A stretch of DNA of 6,518 bases from AM-2324 sp042091035 (GCA_042091035.1 JBELIG010000186.1:1-6518), one strand, 5' to 3'; shown: positions 1-5,938, numbered from the stretch's first letter. Made by a program: numbers and translations. Notes: generated by a model not told the origin, from the sequence alone.

Positions 1-1256
1 TAAACGATATCCATTTCTCCTTCTTCCAGGTTGTAAAGAATAGCATTTTCAAAAGCAGGAACTAAACCTGTAGATCTTCCACGCATTCCCAGGTCACCGC
101 CATCTTTAGCAGAACCATCTATACTATATTGAATTGCAAGAGAATCAAAAGACATCTCATTGTTTTCAACTTGACTTTTATACGTCTCAAGCGTTTGAGT
201 TATTGCAATAAGTTCTTCTTGAGAATTTGCAGATAACAAGATATGACGTGAACGAACTGAATCAGCAATCACTTTCTTATCAAGTACTTTTGCAACTTTA
301 TATTGGCTACCATCAAGGTAAGGACCAACCACATCGCCATTCTCAGCAGCTTCTACAGCATCTTTAATGTCTGAAGAAAGTGTTGAGTATTCAACATAAG
401 CATCGGTATATTGACCTGCGTAAGATTGAGCAAATAAAGCATCGTCCTCCGCTTCAGCCATTAAGTCCGAGATTTTCTTAACCTCATTCCTTACATCTAA
501 TGAATCATCTGAAGTAGGAATCACGTCAAGAACTACATAAGAAACTCTGCGTTGCTCTTCATTTGTTTCAAGCTTTGCAGCATTCTCTTTTATATATCTC
601 TTATAATCTGCATCAGAAGGACTAACCTTAGCATCATCAATGTTCAAGAAAGGAATCTTAACGTAAGCGAAATCGATTACCTCAGCATTACGCTCAGCCA
701 TCATATCAGCTTCCCAAGAAGGAACATTCAGTCCTTTGACTGCGATATTTAAATATTTTTCTTTAAGCTTTTCGTTAGATACAAGCTCCTTTACATACGA
801 CCACCATTTAAGTTGATCATTTGCCATTGCAGTTCCATCCACATTTGTTTTGCTTCTGTATGCTTCTAAAGCCTGATTATCAATCTGACCTGTATTTGGA
901 TTTGTAAAAGCCTGAATAATGATCGGACTCTTATTAATTCCATAAAGCAATTCATCCATCTCTGCAGCACTTACACCAAGTCCCATTGCACGAGCTTCTT
1001 TACATACTACTTCTGTATCTAAAAAATAACTCCATACTTGATTGACCTGAGCATGACCAGTAGACTGACCACGGTAAGCACTTTTCAATTTATCATTGAA
1101 AACATCAGAGCTGATATCTTCCCCATTGATAGAACCTATATTATTATTTCCTCCACCAGGAGAAAAATTAGCATCCATTAATATGAATGATAATAGAGCT
1201 AGGCCCACTAATGGTATCAAGAGCCAGGACATGTTATTGCGAATCTTCTGTATCAT
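1..1256 (-). CDS. ppiD: PpiD/SurA-like membrane-anchored peptidyl-prolyl isomerase (3' end outside window)
   Basis: Partial gene; its first 418 codons are in the window and the frame stays open to the left edge. The start is the ATG read from 1256 down, giving MIQKIRNNMSWLLIPLVG. Residues 10-27 form one hydrophobic anchor after a short basic N-terminus, so the bulk should be periplasmic. A Gly/Asn-rich stretch (about 33-38) follows, then a SurA-N-like helical chaperone region with charged helices up to about residue 330. A parvulin rotamase domain begins at SRHILL (His338) and includes GGDLG at 386-390 and the following GRSTGLVPAFENA. Anchor, SurA_N and parvulin in this order is the PpiD layout; members in this phylum are, as I recall, about 700 residues, so roughly 40% is missing. 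The inferred role is folding of newly exported envelope proteins. It has its own promoter and a structured leader. The family call is firm; the exact orthology to E. coli PpiD is not. Confidence 0.9.
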   Translation of the reverse strand, partial: MIQKIRNNMSWLLIPLVGLALLSFILMDANFSPGGGNNNIGSINGEDISSDVFNDKLKSAYRGQSTGHAQVNQVWSYFLDTEVVCKEARAMGLGVSAAEMDELLYGINKSPIIIQAFTNPNTGQIDNQALEAYRSKTNVDGTAMANDQLKWWSYVKELVSNEKLKEKYLNIAVKGLNVPSWEADMMAERNAEVIDFAYVKIPFLNIDDAKVSPSDADYKRYIKENAAKLETNEEQRRVSYVVLDVIPTSDDSLDVRNEVKKISDLMAEAEDDALFAQSYAGQYTDAYVEYSTLSSDIKDAVEAAENGDVVGPYLDGSQYKVAKVLDKKVIADSVRSRHILLSANSQEELIAITQTLETYKSQVENNEMSFDSLAIQYSIDGSAKDGGDLGMRGRSTGLVPAFENAILYNLEEGEMDIV

Positions 1257-1372
1257 AATATAAACTGTAAATAGTTTCCTTTGAGTGACCTAGCACTCAA
1301 AATGCTGAAAATCATTAAGTTAATTCAAAAACAAGTGAAATCTGCGCTTTTTCAGAACAAAAAAGTCAAAAA
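1257..1372 (-). ncRNA. Structured 5' leader of the ppiD-like mRNA (two hairpins)
   Basis: This is the predicted untranslated leader between the promoter at 1380-1410 and the ATG at 1256. It contains a perfect 8-bp stem, TTTGAGTG / CACTCAAA, with a 6-nt loop (plus-strand arms 1280-1287 and 1294-1301). A second, weaker 5-bp stem, AAACT / AGTTT, lies closer to the start (arms 1262-1266 and 1273-1277, loop 6 nt). Both lie within 50 nt of the start codon, where they could affect ribosome access or mRNA stability. No U-tract follows the larger stem, so it does not look like an intrinsic terminator. I do not recognise a known riboswitch. Function is inferred only from position. Confidence 0.4.
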
Positions 1373-1379
1373 AGCCTTG

Positions 1380-1410
1380 CAAATGTAATGTGTTTGCACC
1401 TTTTTTCAAA
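1380..1410 (-). promoter_or_regulatory. Bacteroidota-type promoter for the ppiD-like gene
   Basis: Read on the minus strand, TTTG (1410-1407) is followed by a 19-bp spacer and TACATTTG (1387-1380). This is an exact fit to the -33 TTTG / -7 TAnnTTTG pattern of primary sigma factor promoters in Bacteroidota. Transcription should begin near 1373, leaving a leader of about 115 nt. It lies between the DUF3109 gene and the ppiD-like gene, so the latter need not depend on read-through. Confidence 0.65.
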
Positions 1411-1446
1411 AAGAGAACACAATTAAGCTATTTCTTTAAAAAATTC

Positions 1447-2034
1447 CTATTTATCCTCTATTAAATCCTTGGCTATTTCGTCAAGTTCTTCATAGAAGCC
1501 TTCTCCGTACTTTCGAACTAGAGCATCTTTTGCAAATTCATATACTCTTATTTGTTGTTCTTCACCTTTGGTACAAGCTGCTGAACAAATATCCCAAACA
1601 TCATAATTCAAGGCTTCAAACGCTAGTTTTTCATTCGCTGTAACACGAACTGGGTATAAATGACAGGAAATAGGCTTTCTGTAAGAAATAGCGCCGTCGT
1701 TATATGCTTTTTCGATTCCACAATAAGCAGAACCGTCCGAATTATAAGTCAAGTATGCGCAAGCCCCATTAGGCATCAGAGTGGTTGCAAATTCTTTAGT
1801 CTCTTCTATGAACTCATAAAAGCCCAATTTTTCAATGCGCTCAATTCCTTTTTCTGATAGATAGGCTTTGTATTTTGGGTATAAATCTTTCAGTGTTTTT
1901 AACTCCTCTTTTTCTAGTGGCGCTCCAAAATCTCCTTCCCAACAACAAGCTCCCTTGCAAGCGTTTAGGTTACAGGCAAATTTAGATTCAAAAATATCTG
2001 TCGAAACGATCTTATCCTGGATCATTAGCATCAT
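1447..2034 (-). CDS. DUF3109 family cysteine-rich protein
   Basis: This 195-residue protein matches my recollection of DUF3109, a family common in Bacteroidota and related to the YkgJ-type putative metal or Fe-S cluster proteins. Nine cysteines are visible: C21, C26, C30 and C31 (motif CNLNACKGACCWEGD), C92, C105, C124 (in KPISCHLYPVR), and C150 and C154 (CSAAC). The N-terminal CxxxxCxxxCC cluster with Gly-Ala-Pro-Leu after it is the hallmark. There is no signal peptide or membrane segment, so it should be cytoplasmic. Three in-frame ATGs lie within the first four codons; the fourth-codon Met (MIQDKIVS) may be the true start. The C-terminus is an acidic helix. It lies upstream of the ppiD-like gene on the same strand, but a separate promoter lies between them. 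The biochemical function is unknown; metal binding is inferred from the cysteines. Confidence 0.9.
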   Translation of the reverse strand: MMLMIQDKIVSTDIFESKFACNLNACKGACCWEGDFGAPLEKEELKTLKDLYPKYKAYLSEKGIERIEKLGFYEFIEETKEFATTLMPNGACAYLTYNSDGSAYCGIEKAYNDGAISYRKPISCHLYPVRVTANEKLAFEALNYDVWDICSAACTKGEEQQIRVYEFAKDALVRKYGEGFYEELDEIAKDLIEDK

Positions 2035-2128
2035 AGGCTCAATTTTCTTTCTTAGGCATAAAATTACACTATTTAAGTAAAAATTTGTGCAAAGTGGTGT
2101 AAGCGTGTAATAAAGGAAAGTATTTGGC

Positions 2129-2158
2129 TTTCAATTTTGGATTAAAATTGTAATTTAG
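2129..2158 (+). promoter_or_regulatory. Candidate promoter for the small secreted-protein gene
   Basis: TAATTTAG (2151-2158) differs from the -7 consensus TAnnTTTG at one base, and TTTC (2129-2132) lies 18 bp upstream at the -33 position. This would put the transcript start about 20 nt before the ATG at 2184. Both boxes are imperfect, so the call is tentative. Confidence 0.35.
2132..2150. repeat. Inverted repeat in the promoter spacer, CAATTTT-N5-AAAATTG
   Basis: Perfect 7-bp arms (2132-2138 and 2144-2150) flank GGATT. The dyad fills nearly all the space between the candidate -33 and -7 boxes, a typical place for a repressor site. AT-rich composition raises the chance that it is coincidental. 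Confidence 0.35.
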
Positions 2159-2183
2159 CCTTCCGAAAAAAAAATCAATTCAT

Positions 2184-2591
2184 ATGAGAATTTTTGCTTC
2201 AATCGCAGCGATACTATTTGCATTCAATCTTAATGCTCAAAGTAATCTTAAAGATTTAACGCGCCCAACTTCAACAGAAGAGTTTACAAGTTTCTTCAAT
2301 TTAAATGATGATCAGGTCAAAAAACTTGAATCATTTACAGATAGAAAATCAAATCAGCTTGATTTGATTAAAGATATGAAGGGTTCTGACCTTACAACTT
2401 ATATTTCTAAGCGCAACGCAATCAACAAAGGCTTTACAACTTCTTTAGAGCTTATGCTAAATGAAGTTCAACTTGTTGAATTCAAAAAATATATTTCGTT
2501 GATCAGAATGGAAAATCATGAGATCAGACAGAATCTATTAGAAGCAGGAAAATCAGAGCAAGAGATCAAGCTCGCGATTGTTGAGAATTAA
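2184..2591 (+). CDS. Small secreted protein of unknown function
   Basis: The product is 135 residues. Residues 1-18 form a signal peptide (MRIFASIAAILFAFNLNA) with likely cleavage just before Gln19, the NA|Q pattern very common in this phylum, so the mature protein of about 117 residues is exported. The rest is charged, predicted mostly helical and has no cysteine. Segments such as LNDDQVKKLESF (40-51) and LNEVQLVEFKKY (92-103) resemble the repeated L-x-x-x-Q helices of Spy/CpxP-like periplasmic chaperones and related small Bacteroidota proteins. That resemblance is weak and I would not assign a function from it. Its stop is 46 bp before the citrate synthase start with no terminator between, so the two may share a transcript. 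The start is supported by the signal peptide and by the candidate promoter 26 bp upstream. Confidence 0.8.
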   Translation: MRIFASIAAILFAFNLNAQSNLKDLTRPTSTEEFTSFFNLNDDQVKKLESFTDRKSNQLDLIKDMKGSDLTTYISKRNAINKGFTTSLELMLNEVQLVEFKKYISLIRMENHEIRQNLLEAGKSEQEIKLAIVEN

Positions 2592-2597
2592 AAACTA

Positions 2598-2627
2598 TTT
2601 ACAGATTTCATAATACAAATAAATTTT
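2598..2627 (+). promoter_or_regulatory. Weak candidate promoter before citrate synthase
   Basis: TAAATTTT (2620-2627) matches TAnnTTTG except for the last base, with TTTA 18 bp upstream (2598-2601). It would give a leader of only a few nucleotides before the ATG at 2638. It may simply be AT-rich spacer in a two-gene operon. Confidence 0.25.
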
Positions 2628-2637
2628 AGAAGCATAA

Positions 2638-3948
2638 ATGGATCCATTAAAGAAGAAGTTTCAAGAAAAATCATCAGCACTTGCAGTAGAAATCAAATCT
2701 ATGCTCAAAGAGCACGGTTCGATGAAAGTTGACGAGGTTATCCTTAGCCAGGTGTATGGTGGTGCTAGAGGAGTGAAAATGATGGTTTGGGAAACATCCC
2801 AGCTAGATCCAATTGAAGGTATTCGATTCAGAGGGTATTCAATTCCAGAACTTAAAGAGGTACTGCCTAAAGGTCCTGATGGTAAAGAGCCATTACCAGA
2901 GGGTCTATTCTGGCTGATGCTTGTTGGAGAAATTCCAACAGAAGAAGAGGTTGAATGGCTTGCAAAAGAATGGGCTTCAAAGTCAGAATTACCTGCACAT
3001 ACCACAGATCTATTAAATAATCTGCCGGATACTACACACCCTATGACCCAATTTATTTTGGGTATCACATCACTTCAGACAGAAAGTACTTTTGCAAAAA
3101 GGTATAGCGAAGGGATGAACAAGAAAGAATACTGGGAAGCGACCTATGACGATACGATGAACCTTATCGCTAAGCTTCCAGGTATTGCAGCATACATTTA
3201 TAGGAAGACCTATCATGGTGGTGATCACATAGAAGCAGATAACAATCTTGACTGGGCAGCAAATTTTGCGCACATGCTAGGTGTTAATCACCCAGACTTT
3301 AAGCATTTAATGCGTCTTTACTTAACTATACATGCAGACCATGAAGGTGGCAATGCATCTGCACATACAGTACACTTAGTAGGTTCTACACTAAGTGATC
3401 CATACTTATCTTTTGCAGCAGGAATGGGTTCTCTTGCAGGACCACTCCACGGACTTGCAAATCAAGAGGTAATAAAGTGGATTTTTGATATGCTTGATAA
3501 ATTAGGAACAAAGACTCCTACTAAAGAGCAAATCGCAGCATATGTTAATGAAACATTGAATGCAGGGAAAGTTGTTCCAGGATATGGACACGCAGTACTG
3601 AGAAGACCGGATCCAAGGTTCGTTGCTCAGAAAGTATATGCAGATGAGTATATCAAGAATGATGATATTGTAAATGTTGTAGGAAATATATTCGACGTTG
3701 TACCGGAGATACTTAAAGGCTTAGGTAAGGTAAAGAATCCATGGCCAAATGTTGATGCACACTCAGGTGCTCTTCTAGTACACTATGGAATGACCGAATA
3801 CAGCTTCTACACCGTATTATTCGGTGTATCTAGAGCATTGGGAGTACTTGCTGCTCAATGTTGGTCACGAGCACTTGGACTTCCTTTGGAGCGCCCAAAA
3901 TCGCTGACAACAGAATGGATTAAAAACTTTGTTAAGGAAAATGCTTAA
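2638..3948 (+). CDS. gltA: Citrate synthase, eukaryotic/mitochondrial type (type I)
   Basis: Condenses oxaloacetate with acetyl-CoA to citrate, the entry step of the TCA cycle, in the cytoplasm. The 436-residue sequence is collinear with mature mitochondrial citrate synthase from YGGARG and EGIRFRGYSIPE near the N-terminus to LERPKS near the C-terminus. Blocks such as EPLPEGLFWL, LYLTIHADHEGGNASAHT, GPLHGLANQEV, VVPGYGHAVLR, KNPWPNVDAHSG and YTVLFGVSRALG are nearly those of the animal enzyme. The catalytic triad is His271, His318 and Asp373 (pig His274, His320, Asp375). Substrate-binding His235, Arg327, Arg399 and Arg419 are also present. There is no transit peptide and no N-terminal domain like that of the hexameric, NADH-regulated E. 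coli enzyme, so a dimer without NADH inhibition is inferred. A strong terminator follows. Codon use looks like that of its neighbours. Confidence 0.97.
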   Translation: MDPLKKKFQEKSSALAVEIKSMLKEHGSMKVDEVILSQVYGGARGVKMMVWETSQLDPIEGIRFRGYSIPELKEVLPKGPDGKEPLPEGLFWLMLVGEIPTEEEVEWLAKEWASKSELPAHTTDLLNNLPDTTHPMTQFILGITSLQTESTFAKRYSEGMNKKEYWEATYDDTMNLIAKLPGIAAYIYRKTYHGGDHIEADNNLDWAANFAHMLGVNHPDFKHLMRLYLTIHADHEGGNASAHTVHLVGSTLSDPYLSFAAGMGSLAGPLHGLANQEVIKWIFDMLDKLGTKTPTKEQIAAYVNETLNAGKVVPGYGHAVLRRPDPRFVAQKVYADEYIKNDDIVNVVGNIFDVVPEILKGLGKVKNPWPNVDAHSGALLVHYGMTEYSFYTVLFGVSRALGVLAAQCWSRALGLPLERPKSLTTEWIKNFVKENA

Positions 3949-3966
3949 TGAGGTTCCAAAATAAAT

Positions 3967-3999
3967 AAAAAGCTGCCTGATTTTCAGGCAGCTTTTTTT
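3967..3999 (+). terminator. Intrinsic terminator after citrate synthase
   Basis: GCTGCCTGA and TCAGGCAGC form a perfect GC-rich stem with a TTT loop. The flanking A-run and T-run extend the stem, and the right arm ends in seven Ts. It separates the citrate synthase transcript from the gcvH operon. Confidence 0.93.
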
Positions 4000-4023
4000 G
4001 TGTAAATAATAATGTGGATTCTG

Positions 4024-4053
4024 TTAATAACTGTATTATTAGTTTTATATTTA
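4024..4053 (+). promoter_or_regulatory. Weak candidate promoter for gcvH
   Basis: A promoter is expected between the terminator ending at 3999 and the gcvH start at 4083. The best -7 candidate is TATATTTA (4046-4053), one base off TAnnTTTG, about 30 bp before the ATG. No good TTTG lies at the right distance upstream; the region 4021-4026 reads CTGTTA. The call rests mainly on position. Confidence 0.25.
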
Positions 4054-4082
4054 GCGCATATTTAAAATTTGATTATTTAAGC

Positions 4083-4454
4083 ATGAAATACACAAAAGAT
4101 CACGAGTGGATTACCATCGATGGAGATGTAGCCACAATAGGAATTACAAACTTCGCTCAAGGCGAATTAGGTGAGATCGTTTATGTAGACGTTGATACAG
4201 TTGGAGAAACACTTGGCGAGGGTGATGTCTTCGGTACCGTTGAGGCCGTTAAGACTACTTCCGACCTGTTCCTTCCTGTTGCAGGTGAGGTCCTTGAATT
4301 CAATTCTGAGATCAGCGAAGACGATGGTGACAACCCTGCGATCATCAATGAAGATGCTGAAGGCAAAGGTTGGATCATAAAAATGAAGGTTACAGACCTA
4401 TCAGATTTGGATAACTTATTGTCTAAGGAAGACTATGAAAAATTAATTGGATAA
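4083..4454 (+). CDS. gcvH: Glycine cleavage system H protein
   Basis: GcvH carries the aminomethyl group on a lipoyl arm between the P, T and L proteins of glycine cleavage, in the cytoplasm. The protein has 123 residues, close to the usual length. It opens with MKYTKDHEWI, the canonical GcvH N-terminus, which fixes the start at the ATG at 4083. ITNFAQGELGEIVYVDVD (21-38) and the lipoylation motif VEAVKTTSDL follow, with Lys57 as the modified residue. NPAIINED and GKGWIIKMK complete the family signature. A GTG at 4014 would add 23 residues with no family support. The genes for the P and T proteins are not in this window. It begins a close-packed run with the VanZ-like and TonB-like genes, an order I recall from other Bacteroidota. 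Confidence 0.96.
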   Translation: MKYTKDHEWITIDGDVATIGITNFAQGELGEIVYVDVDTVGETLGEGDVFGTVEAVKTTSDLFLPVAGEVLEFNSEISEDDGDNPAIINEDAEGKGWIIKMKVTDLSDLDNLLSKEDYEKLIG

Positions 4455-4461
4455 TTTTTTA

Positions 4462-4498
4462 GTAGGCACACACCCAATTTAATATTGTGTGCATCTAC
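4462..4498 (+). promoter_or_regulatory. Hairpin between gcvH and the vanZ-like gene
   Basis: GCACACA (4466-4472) pairs with TGTGTGC (4486-4492) around a 13-nt loop. GTAG (4462-4465) and CTAC (4495-4498) extend the stem past a 2-nt bulge, giving 11 pairs. Only a short, interrupted T-run (CCTTTTAAG) follows, so it is at best a partial terminator or attenuator. It may equally be an RNA processing or stabilising element for the gcvH 3' end. Confidence 0.45.
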
Positions 4499-4518
4499 CT
4501 TTTAAGATCATTGAAAAT

Positions 4519-4866
4519 ATGCAGAACTGGTATAGATTATTTTTAGCCATTTGGTGCTTAATCATTCTTTACCTGTCCTGGAATCCGGGATTACAGATTC
4601 CCAAAGGATTTCTAGAAGATTTGCCAATAGACAAAATAGGCCACTTTGGTATGTACGCAATAATGTGTGTACTTAGTCAAAAAGCCTTCGTCAATTGGGC
4701 AAATGCAAAAATATTTCTATTTTGCCTCGCTTTTGGAATTCTGATGGAGATCTTACAGTATGCTTTTTTCCCCGGAAGATATTTTGAATGGTCTGATATA
4801 ATGGCCAATGCTCTTGGAGCATTAGTCGGAATAACACTGATTAGAAAACTTATTATTAAACACTAA
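4519..4866 (+). CDS. VanZ-like family membrane protein
   Basis: A 115-residue integral membrane protein with about four hydrophobic segments (roughly 5-21, 40-56, 64-82, 95-110). VanZ-family hallmarks are present in order: DKIGHFGMYA with Asp38, Lys39 and His42; GILMEILQ with Glu77 and Gln80; FPGR with Pro85 and Arg87; and WSDIMANALGALVG with Asp93 and Asn97. The family is named after the teicoplanin-resistance accessory protein, but most members have no known role and resistance should not be assumed. I chose the ATG at 4519. A GTG at 4489 would add ten residues but falls inside the right arm of the upstream hairpin. Only 3 bp separate its stop from the TonB-like start, so the two are almost certainly co-transcribed. 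Confidence 0.88.
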   Translation: MQNWYRLFLAIWCLIILYLSWNPGLQIPKGFLEDLPIDKIGHFGMYAIMCVLSQKAFVNWANAKIFLFCLAFGILMEILQYAFFPGRYFEWSDIMANALGALVGITLIRKLIIKH

Positions 4867-4869
4867 ATT

Positions 4870-5757
4870 ATGGATTGGAATCTGCAAATTAATACAAGTC
4901 CCGCTGTAATCTTTGGATTGATTGCTGCTCTTGTAGTTGTTGTTATTTTCGCACTCCGTAGTTACCTAAGTTCGGAATCAAAGAAAGCACTTAGCGCTAA
5001 ACCGTCGGAAGATCCTAAGAATTATTCGACTGGTAGAAAGAAATATTCTAGCGTAGATGTTTTTTCTTTAAGAGGTCCTGTACTTAGCTTCTCACTATTA
5101 CTTGCTATTTCATTTATCGTCTTTGCATTTAACTGGACGGAAAAAGCACAAGTGTATGAGGATGTTGGTGACATGTTCGTAGTAGATGAAATGATCGAAA
5201 TGGAAACACCGAGAACTGCGGAACCACCTCCCCCACCTCCTCCACCACCGCCACCGGTAATTGAGGAGATTCCGGATGATGTAGAAATTGAAGAAGAAAT
5301 TGAATTCGAAGATAATACGATCACAGAGGAAACAGTAGTAGATGCTCCTAAACAGGAAACTGCTCCTCCTCCACCGCCTCCACCGCCACCGAAAAAGAAA
5401 GCTGACAAGCTTTTCGTTGTCGTGGAAGACGCGCCAACATTTCCTGGTTGTGAAAAGGAAAAAAAGGCTGAACGCAAAACTTGTGCTGATTCAAAGTTAT
5501 TCAAGTATCTAAGTGAAAATCTTGAATATCCTGTAATCGCAAGAGAAAATGGAATCACAGGTAGAGTAATTGTGCAATTCGTTGTCGAGAAAGATGGAAG
5601 TATCACAGATGTGAAAGTTCTACGTGGAATCGGCGGTGGATGTGATGAAGTTGCTCAGGAAGTTATTTCTGAAATGCCTAAGTGGAATCCAGGAAAGCAA
5701 AGGGGTCGCCCGGTACGTGTACAATTTACACTCCCGGTAGCCTTCACGCTACAATAA
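4870..5757 (+). CDS. tonB: TonB-family energy transducer with two membrane segments
   Basis: A 295-residue inner-membrane protein that should couple ExbBD proton flow to TonB-dependent outer-membrane transporters. Membrane segments lie at about 13-30 and 72-88. The N-terminus carries no basic residue and the linker 31-71 is rich in Lys/Arg, so the positive-inside rule predicts N-out, linker in, C-terminus in the periplasm. The spacer has an 11-Pro run (119-129) and a 9-Pro run (166-174) around a strongly acidic stretch. The C-terminal TonB domain (about 180-295) carries the usual phylum features: PTFPGCE, a second Cys at 205, LEYPVIARENGITGRVIVQF, VEKDGSITDVKVLRGIGGGC, MPKWNPGKQRGRPVRV and a final LPVAFTLQ. 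The classical TonB has one N-terminal anchor, so the extra segment is notable. Tandem stops TAA TAA end it, followed by a terminator. A related partial gene lies downstream. Confidence 0.93.
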   Translation: MDWNLQINTSPAVIFGLIAALVVVVIFALRSYLSSESKKALSAKPSEDPKNYSTGRKKYSSVDVFSLRGPVLSFSLLLAISFIVFAFNWTEKAQVYEDVGDMFVVDEMIEMETPRTAEPPPPPPPPPPPVIEEIPDDVEIEEEIEFEDNTITEETVVDAPKQETAPPPPPPPPPKKKADKLFVVVEDAPTFPGCEKEKKAERKTCADSKLFKYLSENLEYPVIARENGITGRVIVQFVVEKDGSITDVKVLRGIGGGCDEVAQEVISEMPKWNPGKQRGRPVRVQFTLPVAFTLQ

Positions 5758-5758
5758 T

Positions 5759-5793
5759 AAAAAAGCCCAGAACGATTTGTTCTGGGCTTTTTT
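5759..5793 (+). terminator. Intrinsic terminator after the first tonB-like gene
   Basis: GCCCAGAAC (5765-5773) and GTTCTGGGC (5779-5787) form a perfect 9-bp stem with a 5-nt loop. A-run and T-run flanks extend it by six pairs, and the right side ends in six Ts. It closes the gcvH / vanZ-like / tonB unit. Confidence 0.93.
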
Positions 5794-5853
5794 ATTTTCC
5801 AACCCACCCTTACACCAAAACACTCCTTTCCAGCATCTTATAAGCGAACGTTC

Positions 5854-5877
5854 ATACTAAACAATACACTTTAGTAT
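5854..5877. repeat. Inverted repeat ATACTAAA-N8-TTTAGTAT
   Basis: Perfect 8-bp arms (5854-5861 and 5870-5877) flank CAATACAC. It abuts the palindrome GAACGTTC (5846-5853). It lies about 100 bp before the second tonB-like start and could be an operator or an RNA hairpin; a short TTT follows the right arm. Confidence 0.45.
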
Positions 5878-5919
5878 TTTGGATTGGCAGCCTGCTAATT
5901 CATGGATATCCAACTTTTA

Positions 5920-5938
5920 TACATCACAAACTGATGTA
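5920..5938. repeat. Inverted repeat TACATCA-N5-TGATGTA
   Basis: Perfect 7-bp arms (5920-5926 and 5932-5938) surround CAAAC, 35 bp upstream of the ATG at 5974. The size and spacing suit a dimeric repressor or activator site, or a leader hairpin. No known regulator motif is recognised. Confidence 0.45.

Larger units (their letters stand above)
2035..2183. other. Divergent intergenic region
   Basis: This AT-rich 149-bp spacer separates the minus-strand DUF3109 gene from the plus-strand secreted-protein gene, so promoters for both should lie here. On the minus side the best -7 candidate is TAATTTTA, reading down from about 2066; it has no well-spaced -33 box that I trust. The plus-side candidate and a dyad are listed separately. 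Confidence 0.5.

Noticed and set aside
552..752. Plus-strand 66-codon frame with a hydrophobic start
   Set aside because: It lies wholly antisense to the ppiD-like gene, which has clear domain support.
2661..3068. Minus-strand 135-codon frame
   Set aside because: It is antisense to the highly conserved citrate synthase and has low-complexity composition.
4014..4082. GTG start giving gcvH a 23-residue N-terminal extension
   Set aside because: GcvH proteins begin at the MKYTKDHEW motif; the extension has no family support and would occupy the expected promoter region.
4000..4082. Glycine riboswitch before gcvH
   Set aside because: Only about 80 AT-rich bases are available between the terminator and the ATG, and no paired glycine-aptamer structure is visible.
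4489..4518. GTG start for the VanZ-like protein
   Set aside because: It falls in a hairpin arm and adds ten residues not typical of the family; the ATG at 4519 leads directly into the first membrane segment.
4519..4866. Glycopeptide-resistance gene
   Set aside because: The VanZ-like fold is widespread and no other van genes are present; the name alone does not imply resistance.
5022..5606. Minus-strand 194-codon frame with glycine runs
   Set aside because: It is the antisense of the proline runs of the TonB-like gene; glycine runs result from CCN codons, and it matches no family that I know.
5902..5934. Ten-residue reading frame (MDIQLLYITN) as a leader peptide for the second tonB-like gene
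   Set aside because: It overlaps two dyads and is too short to separate from chance; there is no attenuator-like structure with a T-run after it.
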